NCBI RefSeq assembly: GCF_004211955.1
Contig: NZ_RHJI01000023.1
Span: 62,001-126,000 of the forward strand
Direction of reading: 5' to 3'
Length of the DNA: 64,000 bases
Source: Escherichia sp. E1V33
GTDB lineage: Bacteria; Pseudomonadota; Gammaproteobacteria; Enterobacterales; Enterobacteriaceae
Shown here: positions 11,066 to 22,373 of the stretch, piece by piece
How positions within the stretch are numbered: position 1 is the stretch's first letter
Layout: each line of letters starts with the position of its first letter
Notes under the pieces: model-generated
Told to the model about the DNA's origin: nothing
The model's input: only the letters and a program-made list of their open reading frames with translations
The model's database searches: none
Made by a program: the position numbers and the translations under genes

Positions 11066-11169
11066 TTTGCAGGTGACTTTTTCTTATATGTTGAAATTTT
11101 CACTGTCACGAGAAAGCCTCTCTGCGGATGCGATGCCACTGTTAATCCCGTGATAGTGTTCGTGCAAGT

Positions 11170-11194
11170 GATAATAATTTTGATAAGCATTATC
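11170..11194 (-). promoter_or_regulatory. Overlapping Fur boxes of fiu
   Basis: The segment starts GATAATAATTTTGATAAG and continues CATTATC, an overlapping array of GATAAT-type hexamers close to the Fur consensus. It lies about 105 bp upstream of fiu. Iron repression of fiu by Fur is established in E. coli. Confidence 0.85.
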
Positions 11195-11329
11195 ACTTGA
11201 CGCGATTTTCTATCACCCTTGACGCGAAAAAGAAATACATTTATTTACATTGCGTTCATATTTGATGTTTTTTGATTACAAAACAGGCGAAAACTGCATC
11301 CAGAGGCGAATGCAGTTACGTTGGTGGGG

Positions 11330-11590
11330 TTATTTGTAGATGGTTGCAGTACCGAACATCTGATCATTTCCTCCCGCGGAATTAATGACATAACCTTTCG
11401 CGCCTTGTTCGCGCGCTTTTTCTGCCAGTTTATCCTCCAGATCGCTTAGGTTTGATGCGCCAGTTGCCGAAACGGTACCGGCGGGCCGTAGCTGACCGCT
11501 GTCCAGGTTACTCATCGGTTGCGCGGCATAAGCCGTGAGAGAGATTCCGCTCAGGACGGTGGCAATCAGTAGTGTGAGGCACTTTTTCAT
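11330..11590 (-). CDS. mcbA: McbA (YbiM), periplasmic YhcN-family colanic-acid/biofilm protein
   Basis: An 86-residue secreted protein of the DUF1471/YhcN family. Signal peptide residues 1-22 end AYAA; the mature domain shares the LEDKLAEKAREQGAKGY helix and the C-terminal GTATIYK strand with YbiJ. In K-12 it is the target of McbR and its expression affects colanic acid and mucoid growth. The ATG at 11590 gives the K-12 length and a correct signal peptide. It diverges from rlmF. Confidence 0.93.
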   Translation of the reverse strand: MKKCLTLLIATVLSGISLTAYAAQPMSNLDSGQLRPAGTVSATGASNLSDLEDKLAEKAREQGAKGYVINSAGGNDQMFGTATIYK

Positions 11591-11865
11591 AATGACATCC
11601 TCATAAATACAACGGGTAGTGCCTGATAAGTGTAGGTCGCCTGCGCGATGCAAATGACGCAAAAAATTGACAGAGATGTGCTTATTTTTTGAACGATATA
11701 TTTTTACAAAACAAGACAAATCAATAAGATACATGCTGCTGATTTTTATGATGAATTGCCATAAACCATAGTCATAATAAGGTTTTTAGAAATGATAAAC
11801 GCAGCCAGATATTTACCCTGTAGCGTTATGCGGGTATCTTACGCCGCTGCTTAAAGGAGAATGCT

Positions 11866-12792
11866 ATGTCCGCCCAGAAACCGGGGTTGCATCCGCGCAA
11901 CCGTCATCACAGCCGCTACGATCTCGCCACGCTTTGTCAGGTGAATCCTGAACTCAGGCAATTCCTCACGCTTACACCCGCAGGGGAGCAAAGCGTAGAC
12001 TTTGCCAATCCGCTGGCGGTGAAGGCGCTCAATAAGGCGTTGCTGGCCCATTTTTACGCCGTAGCGAACTGGGATATCCCGGACGGTTTTCTCTGCCCGC
12101 CAGTACCGGGCCGGGCGGATTATATTCATCACCTGGCCGATTTACTGGCAGAAGCAACAGGAACAATTCCAGCCAATGCCAGCATTCTGGATATCGGCGT
12201 TGGTGCGAACTGTATTTACCCGCTGATTGGCGTACATGAATATGGCTGGCGTTTTACCGGTAGTGAAACCAGCAGCCAGGCATTAAGCAGCGCGCAGGCG
12301 ATCATCAGTGCTAATCCGGGGCTTAACCGCGCCATTCGTCTGCGTCGGCAAAAAGAGAGCGGGGCGATTTTTAACGGCATCATCCATAAAAACGAGCAAT
12401 ACGACGCGACCTTGTGTAACCCGCCATTCCACGATTCCGCCGCTGCGGCGCGGGCAGGTAGTGAGCGTAAACGCCGTAACCTGGGGCTGAACAAAGACGA
12501 TGCGCTGAATTTTGGTGGCCAGCAACAGGAGCTGTGGTGTGAAGGCGGTGAAGTCGCCTTTGTCAAAAAGATGATTGAAGAGAGCAAAGGCTTCGCGAAG
12601 CAGGTGATGTGGTTTACCTCGCTGGTTTCTCGTGGCGAAAACTTACCGCCGTTGTATCGTGCTCTGACGGACGTGGGCGCGGTGAAGGTGGTTAAAAAAG
12701 AGATGGCCCAGGGGCAAAAGCAGAGTCGCTTTATTGCCTGGACCTTTATGAACGACGAGCAGCGCCGCCGTTTTGTCAATCGCCAGCGTTAA
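11866..12792 (+). CDS. rlmF: RlmF, 23S rRNA A1618 N6-methyltransferase
   Basis: A SAM-dependent methyltransferase that methylates N6 of adenine 1618 in 23S rRNA. The SAM-binding motif is [13 protein letters not shown] (108-120) and the N6-adenine catalytic motif is NPPF (185-188). The protein has 308 residues, as in K-12, and AAAGGAG lies before the ATG. Its stop codon overlaps the stop of ybiO on the opposite strand. Confidence 0.96.
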   Translation: MSAQKPGLHPRNRHHSRYDLATLCQVNPELRQFLTLTPAGEQSVDFANPLAVKALNKALLAHFYAVANWDIPDGFLCPPVPGRADYIHHLADLLAEATGTIPANASILDIGVGANCIYPLIGVHEYGWRFTGSETSSQALSSAQAIISANPGLNRAIRLRRQKESGAIFNGIIHKNEQYDATLCNPPFHDSAAAARAGSERKRRNLGLNKDDALNFGGQQQELWCEGGEVAFVKKMIEESKGFAKQVMWFTSLVSRGENLPPLYRALTDVGAVKVVKKEMAQGQKQSRFIAWTFMNDEQRRRFVNRQR

Positions 12793-15014
12793 AGCGTTGG
12801 CTCCCCCGGCGGCAGCGGTTCAGCCGGGGTCGCGCCCGGAGCAGGCAGCACCTGATAAGTCTGCACCGGCGCGCGAACACCCGCCAGGTCGAAATGTTTT
12901 TTCACCTGGCTGTCGAGGGCAAAGCGTACCGTCCACTGTTTGAGCGGCAGCGTAGTGAACGAAACACGCAGTGTAAACGCGGTATTGCTTAAGCCGACAA
13001 TCCCGGCAAAATTCGGTTCACCAATAATCAGCCCGCGAATTTCTTCGTTTTCCATTAATTCCGCTACCGCATCTTTCAGTGCCTGATTGGCTTTATCAGC
13101 ATCTTCATGGCGATCAACATCGTAATTTGCCACCACCGAACCAATGCCGCGGACGAAGTTAGCAAAGGTGGTTATCGAAGACCACGGAATGATGTGATAC
13201 GCCCCGGTATCCTGACGCACGCCCACGGAGCGAATCGACATCCGTTCCACAGTGCCGGTCAACGGCCCGATAGTAACCAAATCTCCAGTGTTCATGCCGT
13301 TTTCAAACTGAATAAATACCCCGGTGATAATATCTTTCACCAGCGTTTGCGAACCAAACGAGATAGCCAGACCTAATGCCCCGGCACCTGCCAGCAATGG
13401 CGCGATATTGACGCCGATTTCCGACAACACAATCATGATGGTGATGGTACTGATAATCACCGCCAGCGCGTTACGAAACAGCGTCAGCAGGGTACGTGTA
13501 CGGGCGCTGGGTAGCGGGCGGCCATGAATATCCGAAGCCAGCCGGTTTTCGATCAAACTGGCGAGCACCGTCCAGCCAACCGCCGAGAAGAAAAGAATGA
13601 GTGCGATACGGATCAGGATATCTACGGTTTTCTGCCCCGCGCCGTTTTGCAGCCAGTTCCAGAAATCGAACAATCCCCATGCGCTCAACAGCAACATTAC
13701 TGCCACGCAGACTGTCAGAATACGTGCCGTTTTTAGTGCCGCCGAAAGCCAGCCGTTCAGCCGTTTTTGCAGCTCTGGATAGTTTCGCTGAGTATGTGGC
13801 GAGAGGGTGATGGTTTTCGCCAGCCAGCGGGAAAACATACCGGAAACAAACGCCGCGATACCAATAATCGCCAGACTGCGCACCGTCGCGCCCATCATAA
13901 ATTTCAAGCTGTTGCCCGGATCGAACAACGAAAAGAAAAACAGCACGATAAAATAGGCGCTTGCCAGCCAGTGCCACACCAGCGCAAAGGCGCGGATAAA
14001 CAGGCTGAAAAAGGCCAGCGAATGCTCCGCAAAGTTGAGCAAATGCTGGGTAATCTCTTTTTTATTACGAAAGATCAGGTACAGCGCCCAGACGGTCATG
14101 CACAACATAATAATAACGTTCGCCAGCGCACCTATCTGTACATTCACCTGATTAGAGATAATCGGTACTGCCACAATCAGGCCATAGCCAATCAGGCTGC
14201 TTAACCAGCTCAGGCGACGACTCCAGTAACGGGCGTTCTCGTCCTGAATCGTGAATGGGCGCAGCTCCGCCACATTTGGGCAAAAAATCAGGCGTAAAAC
14301 CGCTTTGAAAAATTCAATCAGGGCGAAAGCATTAAGGAACAGACTTTGTTGAAAGGCGATGGTGCGACTGCCCGCATTCAGGTTGTCGCTTAATACCTGT
14401 CCGACAAATAACGTCAAAGCCAGTAACAGCAGGTCGATAATAAACGCCCCGATAATCATCGCCGGAAGCTGCAACCAGTTACTGCGCTCACGATTTTTTT
14501 GCCGCGCCCACTGGCCCATTTTGCGATACAGCGGCAGTGCACACAGGCGAATCAGCCAGTAAAAACCAAACACTAACACCGCTAACATTGAAAAATGGGT
14601 CAGCGCATTGCTGAAGGTTTGTGGGTTGAACGGTTTATGCGGGGAGCCGGTGATATTGCGATAAAGTTGTCCGAAGCGGGCGGAAAGGGCTTCACCATAA
14701 TGGCGGCTGACTTCGGTGACCTTTTGCAGCACGGTTTGCTCTTCAACCAATGTCGGCGGCACTATCTTCGGTACGGGCTCCGCAGGGGGCGTCGCGGCGA
14801 CGGTACGCAACTGGTCAATCAACTCTTTACGCGAGGTGTCATTATCCAGCACATCCGCCAGTGCGCCATAGGCCGCTTTTTTTTGTTCGATATCTGGTTC
14901 CGGGGCCGGTTCAGAGGCCGAATCCGATGTGGCTGTGGTTGTAACGCCGGGTATGGATACCGCATGGGCAGGTGCGCCCAGCAGGCAGAAGAGGATGAAC
15001 AGGATCCACCGCAT
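12789..15014 (-). CDS. ybiO: YbiO, MscS-family mechanosensitive channel
   Basis: A large inner-membrane MscS-type channel (741 residues) that opens on membrane tension and protects against osmotic downshock. A signal peptide ([18 protein letters not shown]) is followed by a periplasmic segment, many hydrophobic helices, and the MscS pore/beta domain with [19 protein letters not shown] and FENGMNTGD. The C-terminus is Pro-rich. The ATG at 15014 begins the signal peptide directly; upstream in-frame codons are not needed. It converges on rlmF with a 4-bp overlap. Confidence 0.94.
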   Translation of the reverse strand: MRWILFILFCLLGAPAHAVSIPGVTTTATSDSASEPAPEPDIEQKKAAYGALADVLDNDTSRKELIDQLRTVAATPPAEPVPKIVPPTLVEEQTVLQKVTEVSRHYGEALSARFGQLYRNITGSPHKPFNPQTFSNALTHFSMLAVLVFGFYWLIRLCALPLYRKMGQWARQKNRERSNWLQLPAMIIGAFIIDLLLLALTLFVGQVLSDNLNAGSRTIAFQQSLFLNAFALIEFFKAVLRLIFCPNVAELRPFTIQDENARYWSRRLSWLSSLIGYGLIVAVPIISNQVNVQIGALANVIIMLCMTVWALYLIFRNKKEITQHLLNFAEHSLAFFSLFIRAFALVWHWLASAYFIVLFFFSLFDPGNSLKFMMGATVRSLAIIGIAAFVSGMFSRWLAKTITLSPHTQRNYPELQKRLNGWLSAALKTARILTVCVAVMLLLSAWGLFDFWNWLQNGAGQKTVDILIRIALILFFSAVGWTVLASLIENRLASDIHGRPLPSARTRTLLTLFRNALAVIISTITIMIVLSEIGVNIAPLLAGAGALGLAISFGSQTLVKDIITGVFIQFENGMNTGDLVTIGPLTGTVERMSIRSVGVRQDTGAYHIIPWSSITTFANFVRGIGSVVANYDVDRHEDADKANQALKDAVAELMENEEIRGLIIGEPNFAGIVGLSNTAFTLRVSFTTLPLKQWTVRFALDSQVKKHFDLAGVRAPVQTYQVLPAPGATPAEPLPPGEPTL

Positions 15015-15098
15015 GACTCCTCCAGTGAGAAAACAGAGCAAAAAGATAAGTATAGATGCTGGGGGAGGGGCGATTTTAAATGAGAGGAATCTGGTGTG

Positions 15099-15122
15099 CC
15101 TCCCTTTCGGGTGAAAGGGAGG
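15099..15122. terminator. Hairpin between glnQ and ybiO
   Basis: CCTCCCTTTC (15099-15108) pairs perfectly with GAAAGGGAGG (15113-15122) around GGGT. There is no U-tract on either side. It could end the leftward glnHPQ transcript or protect its 3' end. Confidence 0.45.
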
Positions 15123-15162
15123 AAGGGATATTAAGCAGGTTGCTGACAACGTGCGGGCTTTT

Positions 15163-15263
15163 TTGCCGGATGCGGCGTGAACGCCTTATCCGTCCTACAA
15201 GTTCATGCAATTTTAATAAGTTGCCATATATCCTGTAGGCCTGATAAGCGTAGCGCATCAGGC
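15163..15263. repeat. BIME: REP palindromes downstream of glnQ
   Basis: Two REP units: 15163-15198, starting TTGCCGGATGCGGCG, and 15235-15263, starting GTAGGCCTGATAAGCG. They are separated by an AT-rich spacer and abut the glnQ stop. Confidence 0.85.
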
Positions 15264-15265
15264 TA

Positions 15266-15988
15266 TTAAGAGACATGCTGCAAAAATTCCTGCAAGCGCT
15301 GGCTCGGCGGGTTCTTGATCAACACCTGCGGATCGCCATCTTCCGCAATTCGGCCTTTATCAATGAAGATAAGACGTGATGCTACTTTCTCGGCAAAACC
15401 GATTTCGTGGGTCACGATCACCATCGTCATCCCTTCTTCAGCCAGATCCTGCATAACCTTCAGTACTTCATGGCGCAGTTCCGGATCAAGAGCTGATGTC
15501 GGTTCATCGAACAGCATCATTTTCGGTTTTACCGCCAGCGCACGGGCAATCGCCACACGCTGTTGCTGACCACCAGAAAGCTCGGAAGGGTAGTGGTGAG
15601 CGCGTTCCGCCAGGCCGACTTTCGCCAGCAGCTCACGAGCCAGTTTTTCCGCCTCTTCTTTGTTCGCGCCACGCACGCGCAGCGGACCAAACATCACATT
15701 TTCCAACGCCGTCAGATGCGGGAAAAGGTAAAACTGCTGGAACACCATGCCTGCTTCCTGGCGAATCAGGCGCTCGTCAACTTTCGGATCGTTAACCTTC
15801 AGGCCATCGACGATTAGATCGCCGGAGGTGATTTCTTCCAGTTTGTTGATGCAGCGCAGCAGGGTCGATTTACCGGAACCGGACGGCCCGATAATCACCA
15901 CGACTTCGCCCTGGGCAATGTTCAAATCGATATTGTGCAGCACCTGGGTTGGGCCAAAGTGCTTGGAGACGTTTTTAAATTCAATCAC
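15266..15988 (-). CDS. glnQ: GlnQ, glutamine ABC transporter ATPase
   Basis: The cytoplasmic ATPase (240 residues) of the GlnHPQ high-affinity glutamine importer. Walker [10 protein letters not shown] lies at 34-42, followed by LSGGQQQR and Walker [12 protein letters not shown], all intact. It overlaps glnP by 4 bp, so translation is probably coupled. It is the last gene of the glnHPQ operon. Confidence 0.97.
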
Positions 15989-16644
15989 AGGATTTTCATC
16001 CTTCTTTCCAGACGACGCAGAATAAAGCTCAGCACCAGGGTAATAATCAGATAGAACACCGCCACGGCGCTCCAGATCTCAAGGGCGCGGAAGTTACCAG
16101 CAATAATTTCTTGCCCCTGACGGGTCAGTTCCGCCACGCCGATCACAATAAACAGCGAGGTGTCTTTAATGCTGATGATCCACTGGTTACCCAACGGCGG
16201 CAGCATGCGACGCAGTGCCAGCGGTAATATGACGTAGCGAATGGTTTCCCAACGTGAAAGACCGAGCGCCAGTCCTGCTTCACGAAAACCTTTGTGGATA
16301 GACAGCACCGCACCACGCGTGATTTCCGCAATGTACGCGCCGGAGTTGATCATGATGGTGACCACCGCCGCAGTAAACGGGTCGATGCGTAAGTCGTTAA
16401 ACGCCATCGGCAGGGCAAAGTAGATAAACATCACCTGGACGACGATTGGTGTGCCGCGGATCACTTCAATAAAGACCAGCGCGACGTGGTTGGCTATCCA
16501 ACCACCGAAGGTGCGTGCAAAACCTGCGAGCAGTCCAATAACCAGGCCGCCAGCCAGACCGAGGACCGAAATCCACAGGGTCATTTTGGCGCCTTCAATC
16601 AGAAGCGGAATGGCAGGCCAGATGGCACTCCAGTCAAACTGCAT
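15985..16644 (-). CDS. glnP: GlnP, glutamine ABC transporter permease
   Basis: The inner-membrane subunit (219 residues, about five helices) of the glutamine importer. It contains the polar amino-acid permease EAA-type loop ([22 protein letters not shown]). It lies between glnH and glnQ on the minus strand. A strong hairpin in the 138-bp glnH-glnP gap probably sets its expression below that of glnH. Confidence 0.97.
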
Positions 16645-16727
16645 ATGTTGTTCCTGTTACCGTGGTGTAAATAATAAAAGTTAGGGTAATTAATGGCGTC
16701 GGAGCTGCTTTGTGCTCCTCACCCTAA

Positions 16728-16750
16728 CCCTCTCCCCAGAGGGGAGAGGG
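16728..16750. repeat. GC-rich perfect hairpin in the glnH-glnP spacer
   Basis: CCCTCTCCCC (16728-16737) pairs exactly with GGGGAGAGGG (16741-16750) around AGA. It lies within the polycistronic glnHPQ RNA, downstream of glnH. There is no U-tract, so mRNA 3' protection of glnH or attenuation are the likeliest roles. Confidence 0.6.
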
Positions 16751-16782
16751 GACTGCCAGTACGCTTTACAGGCGTAGCGTTA

Positions 16783-17544
<762 letters not shown>

Positions 17545-17580
17545 CTATCCACGGGACGATCCCCTGCGTGACATTTACGT

Positions 17581-17602
17581 ATATGAAAAAATCGTGCCAG
17601 TT
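17581..17602 (-). promoter_or_regulatory. Sigma-54 promoter of glnHPQ (glnHp2-type)
   Basis: On the minus strand the sequence reads AACTGGCACGATTTTTTCAT. TGGCAC is the -24 element; the -12 region is weaker than consensus. It lies about 55 bp upstream of glnH and corresponds to the known RpoN-dependent glnH promoter. Confidence 0.8.
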
Positions 17603-17671
17603 TTACAACTCTTTGATTTTTATAGGAGCAATTAAAACGGGTTGCACAATTTATGGGGCAACATCTCCGGT

Positions 17672-17706
17672 CTGCACCATGTTGGGGCGCCAAAGTGGTG
17701 CGCAAA
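17672..17706 (-). promoter_or_regulatory. Pair of NtrC-binding sites upstream of glnH
   Basis: TGCACCATGTTGGGGC and GCCAAAGTGGTGCGCA lie side by side, each resembling the NtrC consensus TGCAC-N7-GTGCA in one half. They lie about 90-110 bp upstream of the sigma-54 promoter, as expected for an NtrC enhancer. Confidence 0.7.
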
Positions 17707-17830
17707 AATAGTGCACTCGACACATAGGTTATTTAGCGTAAATTCTGATGAAAAAACAATCTTTATGTAACGATTGTGTGATGGCGTTGATACAAATATT
17801 TTACTTAGATAGACAGGAAAGACGATGGGT

Positions 17831-17847
17831 TGCACTAAAAAAGTGCA
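17831..17847. promoter_or_regulatory. Perfect NtrC-like palindrome near the dps 3' end
   Basis: TGCACT and AGTGCA flank five A residues. This fits the NtrC consensus better than the two promoter-proximal sites. It is about 240 bp upstream of the glnH sigma-54 promoter and just past the dps terminator. The glnH-dps gap is 403 bp and otherwise holds only the elements listed here. Confidence 0.45.
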
Positions 17848-17863
17848 TAGAGGTGGGCAGCAA

Positions 17864-17891
17864 TACAAAACGGCCTCCTGTCAGGAAGCCG
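17864..17891 (-). terminator. Terminator of dps
   Basis: On the minus strand CGGCTTCCTG is followed by a short turn and CAGGAGGCCG, with TTTTG after it. It lies about 40 bases past the dps stop. Confidence 0.75.
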
Positions 17892-17932
17892 CTTTTATCG
17901 TTTACTTAAGTTTTGCACCATCTGTGATGGAT

Positions 17933-18580
<648 letters not shown>

Positions 18581-18698
18581 TTATGTATATTGCCAGGAAC
18601 GATTCTTATTTTCTTTTTTACGCGAACTATTCAGAGAGAATAGGTTTTGCGATAACAAGATATATAAAAAGGGCAGGGATCAAGAGTCGTGTAATATT

Positions 18699-18724
18699 CT
18701 GCATGGTTATGCATAACCATGCAG
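18699..18724. repeat. 26-bp perfect palindrome downstream of rhtA
   Basis: CTGCATGGTTATG (18699-18711) is followed directly by its exact reverse complement CATAACCATGCAG (18712-18724) with no spacer. It begins 10 bp past the rhtA stop. CATGGTTATG recurs at about 18576-18585 in the same intergenic region. Without a U-tract it is a poor terminator; a protein-binding site or cruciform is possible. Confidence 0.6.
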
Positions 18725-18734
18725 AAAGGTAGCT

Positions 18735-19622
18735 TTAATTAATATCTAATTCTTTAATTTTAGTCTCTTTGCGCGCTGTCAGCGTTGAGCCCATTGAGGC
18801 GGCAATAATAGCGCTGAGGGCCAGCAGTTGTATTGGCACCAATGTCTCACCGAGGAAAATCATTCCGGAAACGGCAGCCAGCGCAGGTTCCATACTCATT
18901 AGCGTACCAAATGTCCGTGTTGGCAGACGGGTGAGGGCAATCATCTCAAGCGAATAGGGTAGAGCGGTAGAGAGGATAGCGACAGCCAGACCCAATGGAA
19001 CAACCGACCAGTGCCAGAGCGCCTCTCCAGCCTGGAATGCGCCAATCGGCACGAAAATAAGCGCCGCAATCAGCGAGCCGATGGCCACCGTTGCCGGGCC
19101 GTGTTCCGCACCGGCGCGTTGCCCACTTAATATGTAGACAGCCCAACAAGCACCAGCACCGAGCGCCAGCGCACAGCCGGTTAGGTCGACATGGGAAACA
19201 TCCTGCCCCAGCGGCAGCAGGAACCACAGGCCGAGTACCACCAGCACAACCCAAACAAAGTCTACGGGGCGGCGTGAAGAGAACAGCGCCACTGCCAGTG
19301 GGCCGGTGAACTCCAGCGCCACCGCAATCCCAAGCGGCACGGTCTGAATAGAAAGATAAAAAAGATAGTTCATTCCACCCAGTGAGATGCCGTAAAACAA
19401 CAGCGGCAAGCGCTGTTCTTTGGCAAATCGCAGCCGCCACGGTTTAAAGAATGCGATAAGAATCAATGTTCCCAGCGCCAGACGCAGGGCAGTCACGCCC
19501 GGCGCGCCGACCAGTGGAAAAAGCGACTTTGCTAATGAGGCCCCGCCCTGAATAGACGCCATGGCAACGAGCAATAATAATATCGGTAACCAGACCGGCA
19601 TTTTACGTAATGTCCCTGGCAT
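18735..19622 (-). CDS. rhtA: RhtA (YbiF), threonine/homoserine exporter
   Basis: An inner-membrane DMT-superfamily exporter (two EamA repeats, about ten helices, 295 residues) that exports homoserine, threonine and some other amino acids. The sequence is hydrophobic throughout with the RLALGTLILIAFFKPWRLRF segment at the end of the first helices. The start at 19622 gives the K-12 length and has GGGGGAA five bases before it; an ATG four codons earlier is possible. It diverges from ompX. Confidence 0.95.
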   Translation of the reverse strand: MPGTLRKMPVWLPILLLLVAMASIQGGASLAKSLFPLVGAPGVTALRLALGTLILIAFFKPWRLRFAKEQRLPLLFYGISLGGMNYLFYLSIQTVPLGIAVALEFTGPLAVALFSSRRPVDFVWVVLVVLGLWFLLPLGQDVSHVDLTGCALALGAGACWAVYILSGQRAGAEHGPATVAIGSLIAALIFVPIGAFQAGEALWHWSVVPLGLAVAILSTALPYSLEMIALTRLPTRTFGTLMSMEPALAAVSGMIFLGETLVPIQLLALSAIIAASMGSTLTARKETKIKELDIN

Positions 19623-19974
19623 CCGTTCCCCCATAAATTTGTATAGTCAGGTAAAGCGAGGAGTGTACTGGATATAACCAAAACTGGTTGAGCATTTGTT
19701 GAAAAAATTTTCCCCCGTTTTGACTAAAATGCGCCAGGATTGATTGATTCATCAGCTTGGTGATTAGGAATAATCTGGATGAACGGCAGTGAAAATATGC
19801 GTAATACTTACGCAGTTCACTGAAAAAATGATTTAAATTTAGATGGATAGCGGCATGTGGAAACGTTCTGTTACATGAAATGGCCCGTTAGACATCACAA
19901 ATCGCGAAGAGTTTCCCATTAATTTTTGATATATTTAAAGCTTAGGACTTATTTGAATCACATTTGAGGTGGTT
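19623..19974. other. rhtA-ompX divergent intergenic region (352 bp)
   Basis: AT-rich control region carrying the rhtA promoter on one side and the long ompX leader on the other. No additional open frame with a ribosome site is convincing. I see no inverted repeat or consensus operator strong enough to list. The ompX leader in E. coli is a target of the small RNAs CyaR and MicA. Confidence 0.5.
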
Positions 19975-20490
19975 ATGAAAAAAATTGCATGTCTTTCAGC
20001 ACTGGCCGCAGTTCTGGCTTTCACCGCAGGTACTTCCGTAGCTGCGACTTCTACCGTAACTGGCGGTTACGCACAGAGCGACGCTCAGGGCCAAATGAAC
20101 AAAATGGGCGGTTTCAACCTGAAATACCGCTATGAAGAAGACAACAGCCCGCTGGGTGTTATTGGTTCTTTCACTTACACCGAGAAAAGCCGTACTGCAA
20201 GCTCTGGTGACTACAACAAAAACCAGTACTACGGCATCACTGCTGGTCCGGCTTACCGCATTAACGACTGGGCAAGCATCTACGGTGTAGTGGGTGTGGG
20301 TTATGGTAAATTCCAGACCACTGAATACCCGACCTACAAACACGACACCAGCGACTACGGTTTCTCCTACGGTGCTGGTCTGCAGTTCAACCCGATGGAA
20401 AACGTTGCTCTGGACTTCTCTTACGAGCAGAGCCGTATTCGTAGCGTTGACGTAGGCACCTGGATTGCCGGTGTTGGTTACCGCTTCTAA
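19975..20490 (+). CDS. ompX: OmpX, eight-stranded outer-membrane protein
   Basis: A 171-residue outer-membrane beta-barrel of the OmpX/Ail/Lom family. The signal peptide is residues 1-23 (ending TSVAA); the mature chain shows eight alternating strands and ends GVGYRF with a terminal Phe. The start is the ATG at 19975 after GAGGTGGTT; an in-frame GTG-ATG two codons earlier is less likely. A strong bidirectional terminator follows. Confidence 0.97.
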   Translation: MKKIACLSALAAVLAFTAGTSVAATSTVTGGYAQSDAQGQMNKMGGFNLKYRYEEDNSPLGVIGSFTYTEKSRTASSGDYNKNQYYGITAGPAYRINDWASIYGVVGVGYGKFQTTEYPTYKHDTSDYGFSYGAGLQFNPMENVALDFSYEQSRIRSVDVGTWIAGVGYRF

Positions 20491-20506
20491 TCACTTCGGT
20501 GATATA

Positions 20507-20534
20507 AAAAATCCGCCTCTCGGGGCGGATTTTT
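20507..20534. terminator. Bidirectional terminator between ompX and opgE
   Basis: AAAAATCCGCC (20507-20517) pairs exactly with GGCGGATTTTT (20524-20534), giving U-tracts in both directions. It separates the convergent genes ompX and opgE. Confidence 0.9.
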
Positions 20535-20538
20535 GTTT

Positions 20539-22122
20539 TTAAGGTTTCGGGTCGAAAATATCGGTTCCGAGATGGTTGTAATCCACCTTCTGTAACTGGA
20601 AGTTGGTGATGTATATCGGCCCGGCTTTCTTCTCAGATATAAACGGGTATTTGATGTTAATTTCCTTCGCTTTAATTCCCGTCCACTGGGAGAAAAAGCC
20701 TAAGAAGTCATTGGCTGAACGGCGGGCTTTAATCACCCGATGCGCTTTATCGTCGCTGGAAATGACCATAAAAGGCACCTGAAAGTTCTGCTGATATTTA
20801 TCATCGTGGGCCAGGTATTGCACTTCTTTTCCGCGTTCTTTAAAGGCTAAACCGTGGTCTGAAAAATAAACCATGGAGAAACTGCTGCCGCTGTTGCGTA
20901 ACTGGTCGTACAGTTTGCGCAGTAAATCGTCCGTTTGCGTCATGGTGTAGAGATAGCACGATGTTTCTTTCGATTGTACAAAGGTTTCGTATTTACCTTG
21001 TGTCCGGTCACAGGCCTGAGGATGTGAGCCCATCAGATGCAAAACAATCAGTTGCGGCTGCGAGTGTTCTTCCGCCAACACCTGAGCGGTCATTGTCAGT
21101 AGTTCTTCGTCTTTAGCGTTCTTATCTGCTTCAAAATTACCGTTTTTCAGGAAGTGCACTTCATCTGCACGTTTAGCAATGCTGGCGATAGCCGTATCGT
21201 ATTCGCCTATTTGTCCCTGATTAGAAAACCACCAGGTCTGGAATCCTGCTCGGTTGGCCAGGGTCACAAAGTTATCCTGAAACTGTGGCTTGCCATCGAC
21301 AACGCGATTGAGCGTTAAGCCAAGCGATTTCTGCGTGGAGCCACTGGCGGCAATGTAGTCAGCAAATATCAAACCGTTAACGCTGCTGGCAAACGGGGTA
21401 TTGTTCCAGTGACCGCCAAAGGCACCGAGGGCATCGCGACGTGCGCTTTCGCCAATGACCACCACATAAGTGTGATATTTTGGTTTAACTGCAGTGACTG
21501 TCCAGGTATCTTTCATCCCGGAAAGTTTCGCCATCCGTTCTTGCTCTTCAATCACCTCGTTATTGTTGACGATGACATCCCTGGCAAAACGAAATACCGG
21601 ATAACCGGTGTCTTTGAGTTTAAATACGCCGCCCCAGGCGAGATTTTGAACCGGAGCGACAAAAAATGTCGCCACACTGAATACCAGACACAGGCTGTCG
21701 AATTTATTCCAGCGTGCTTTTTCATCCTCTTTTTTCCGCCTGATCGCAATCACGCCGAGCGCAAAAATAAATAAACCGACCAGATAGCTATACCACGGGA
21801 AGATCGTCAGAATTTCGGTCGACTCTTCCATATTGGTGGAATGTAGCGCCAGCAATGTATTGAAGTTAGGCGCACCGTACGCCTGAGCAAAAGGGAAATA
21901 ACAGGCTGCCACCAGCGAACAGACGCCTATTAAGGTTTTTTGCACGCGCGGCAACATCCGCCATAGCAAAAGCAAAATGGCAGTAAAAGCGGCGGTGTAG
22001 AGAAAACTAAAGGGATAACCTAAACCAAGGTTAATCAATAGCGACTGTAAAAAGTAGAACGCAGTCCACGGGCTAAAAACCCGGCTACGGGAAACAAGCG
22101 ATTCTTTAAGGGTTAAGTTCAT
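20539..22122 (-). CDS. opgE: OpgE (YbiP), phosphoethanolamine transferase for periplasmic glucans
   Basis: An inner-membrane enzyme of the EptA/sulfatase-like family that adds phosphoethanolamine to osmoregulated periplasmic glucans. An N-terminal block of about four or five helices (residues 20-165) is followed by the periplasmic catalytic domain with VVVIGESARRDALGAFG, GSTQKS (the Thr that carries phosphoethanolamine in this family lies here) and YFSDHGLAF. The length is 527 residues, as in K-12. It converges on ompX. Confidence 0.93.
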   Translation of the reverse strand: MNLTLKESLVSRSRVFSPWTAFYFLQSLLINLGLGYPFSFLYTAAFTAILLLLWRMLPRVQKTLIGVCSLVAACYFPFAQAYGAPNFNTLLALHSTNMEESTEILTIFPWYSYLVGLFIFALGVIAIRRKKEDEKARWNKFDSLCLVFSVATFFVAPVQNLAWGGVFKLKDTGYPVFRFARDVIVNNNEVIEEQERMAKLSGMKDTWTVTAVKPKYHTYVVVIGESARRDALGAFGGHWNNTPFASSVNGLIFADYIAASGSTQKSLGLTLNRVVDGKPQFQDNFVTLANRAGFQTWWFSNQGQIGEYDTAIASIAKRADEVHFLKNGNFEADKNAKDEELLTMTAQVLAEEHSQPQLIVLHLMGSHPQACDRTQGKYETFVQSKETSCYLYTMTQTDDLLRKLYDQLRNSGSSFSMVYFSDHGLAFKERGKEVQYLAHDDKYQQNFQVPFMVISSDDKAHRVIKARRSANDFLGFFSQWTGIKAKEINIKYPFISEKKAGPIYITNFQLQKVDYNHLGTDIFDPKP

Positions 22123-22373
22123 ATGCCACTATCGTAACAAACGCCATGTGCTTACCCTGGCGTCAAGGGTCAATACCTGCAAGAGTGCGTGAAGAGGGGG
22201 AAGGGTCCGCATCTGCGAGCCGCAATATACGCAGGGCTGCAAGAAGATAGAGCGAGCTGCCGTTCAGGTCAACTACTGAGGAACAAATCTTTTGCGAGGA
22301 GAATAGCAAAACCGATAAAAAGTGGGGGTTTTCAATCCTGAACAATCTATGCCTGCAATAAAGCAGGAGTGAA

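Noticed and set aside
14595..15083. 162-codon open frame opposite the ybiO N-terminus
   Set aside because: Antisense to the ybiO signal peptide and periplasmic region; low-complexity Gly/Arg translation, no start signal.
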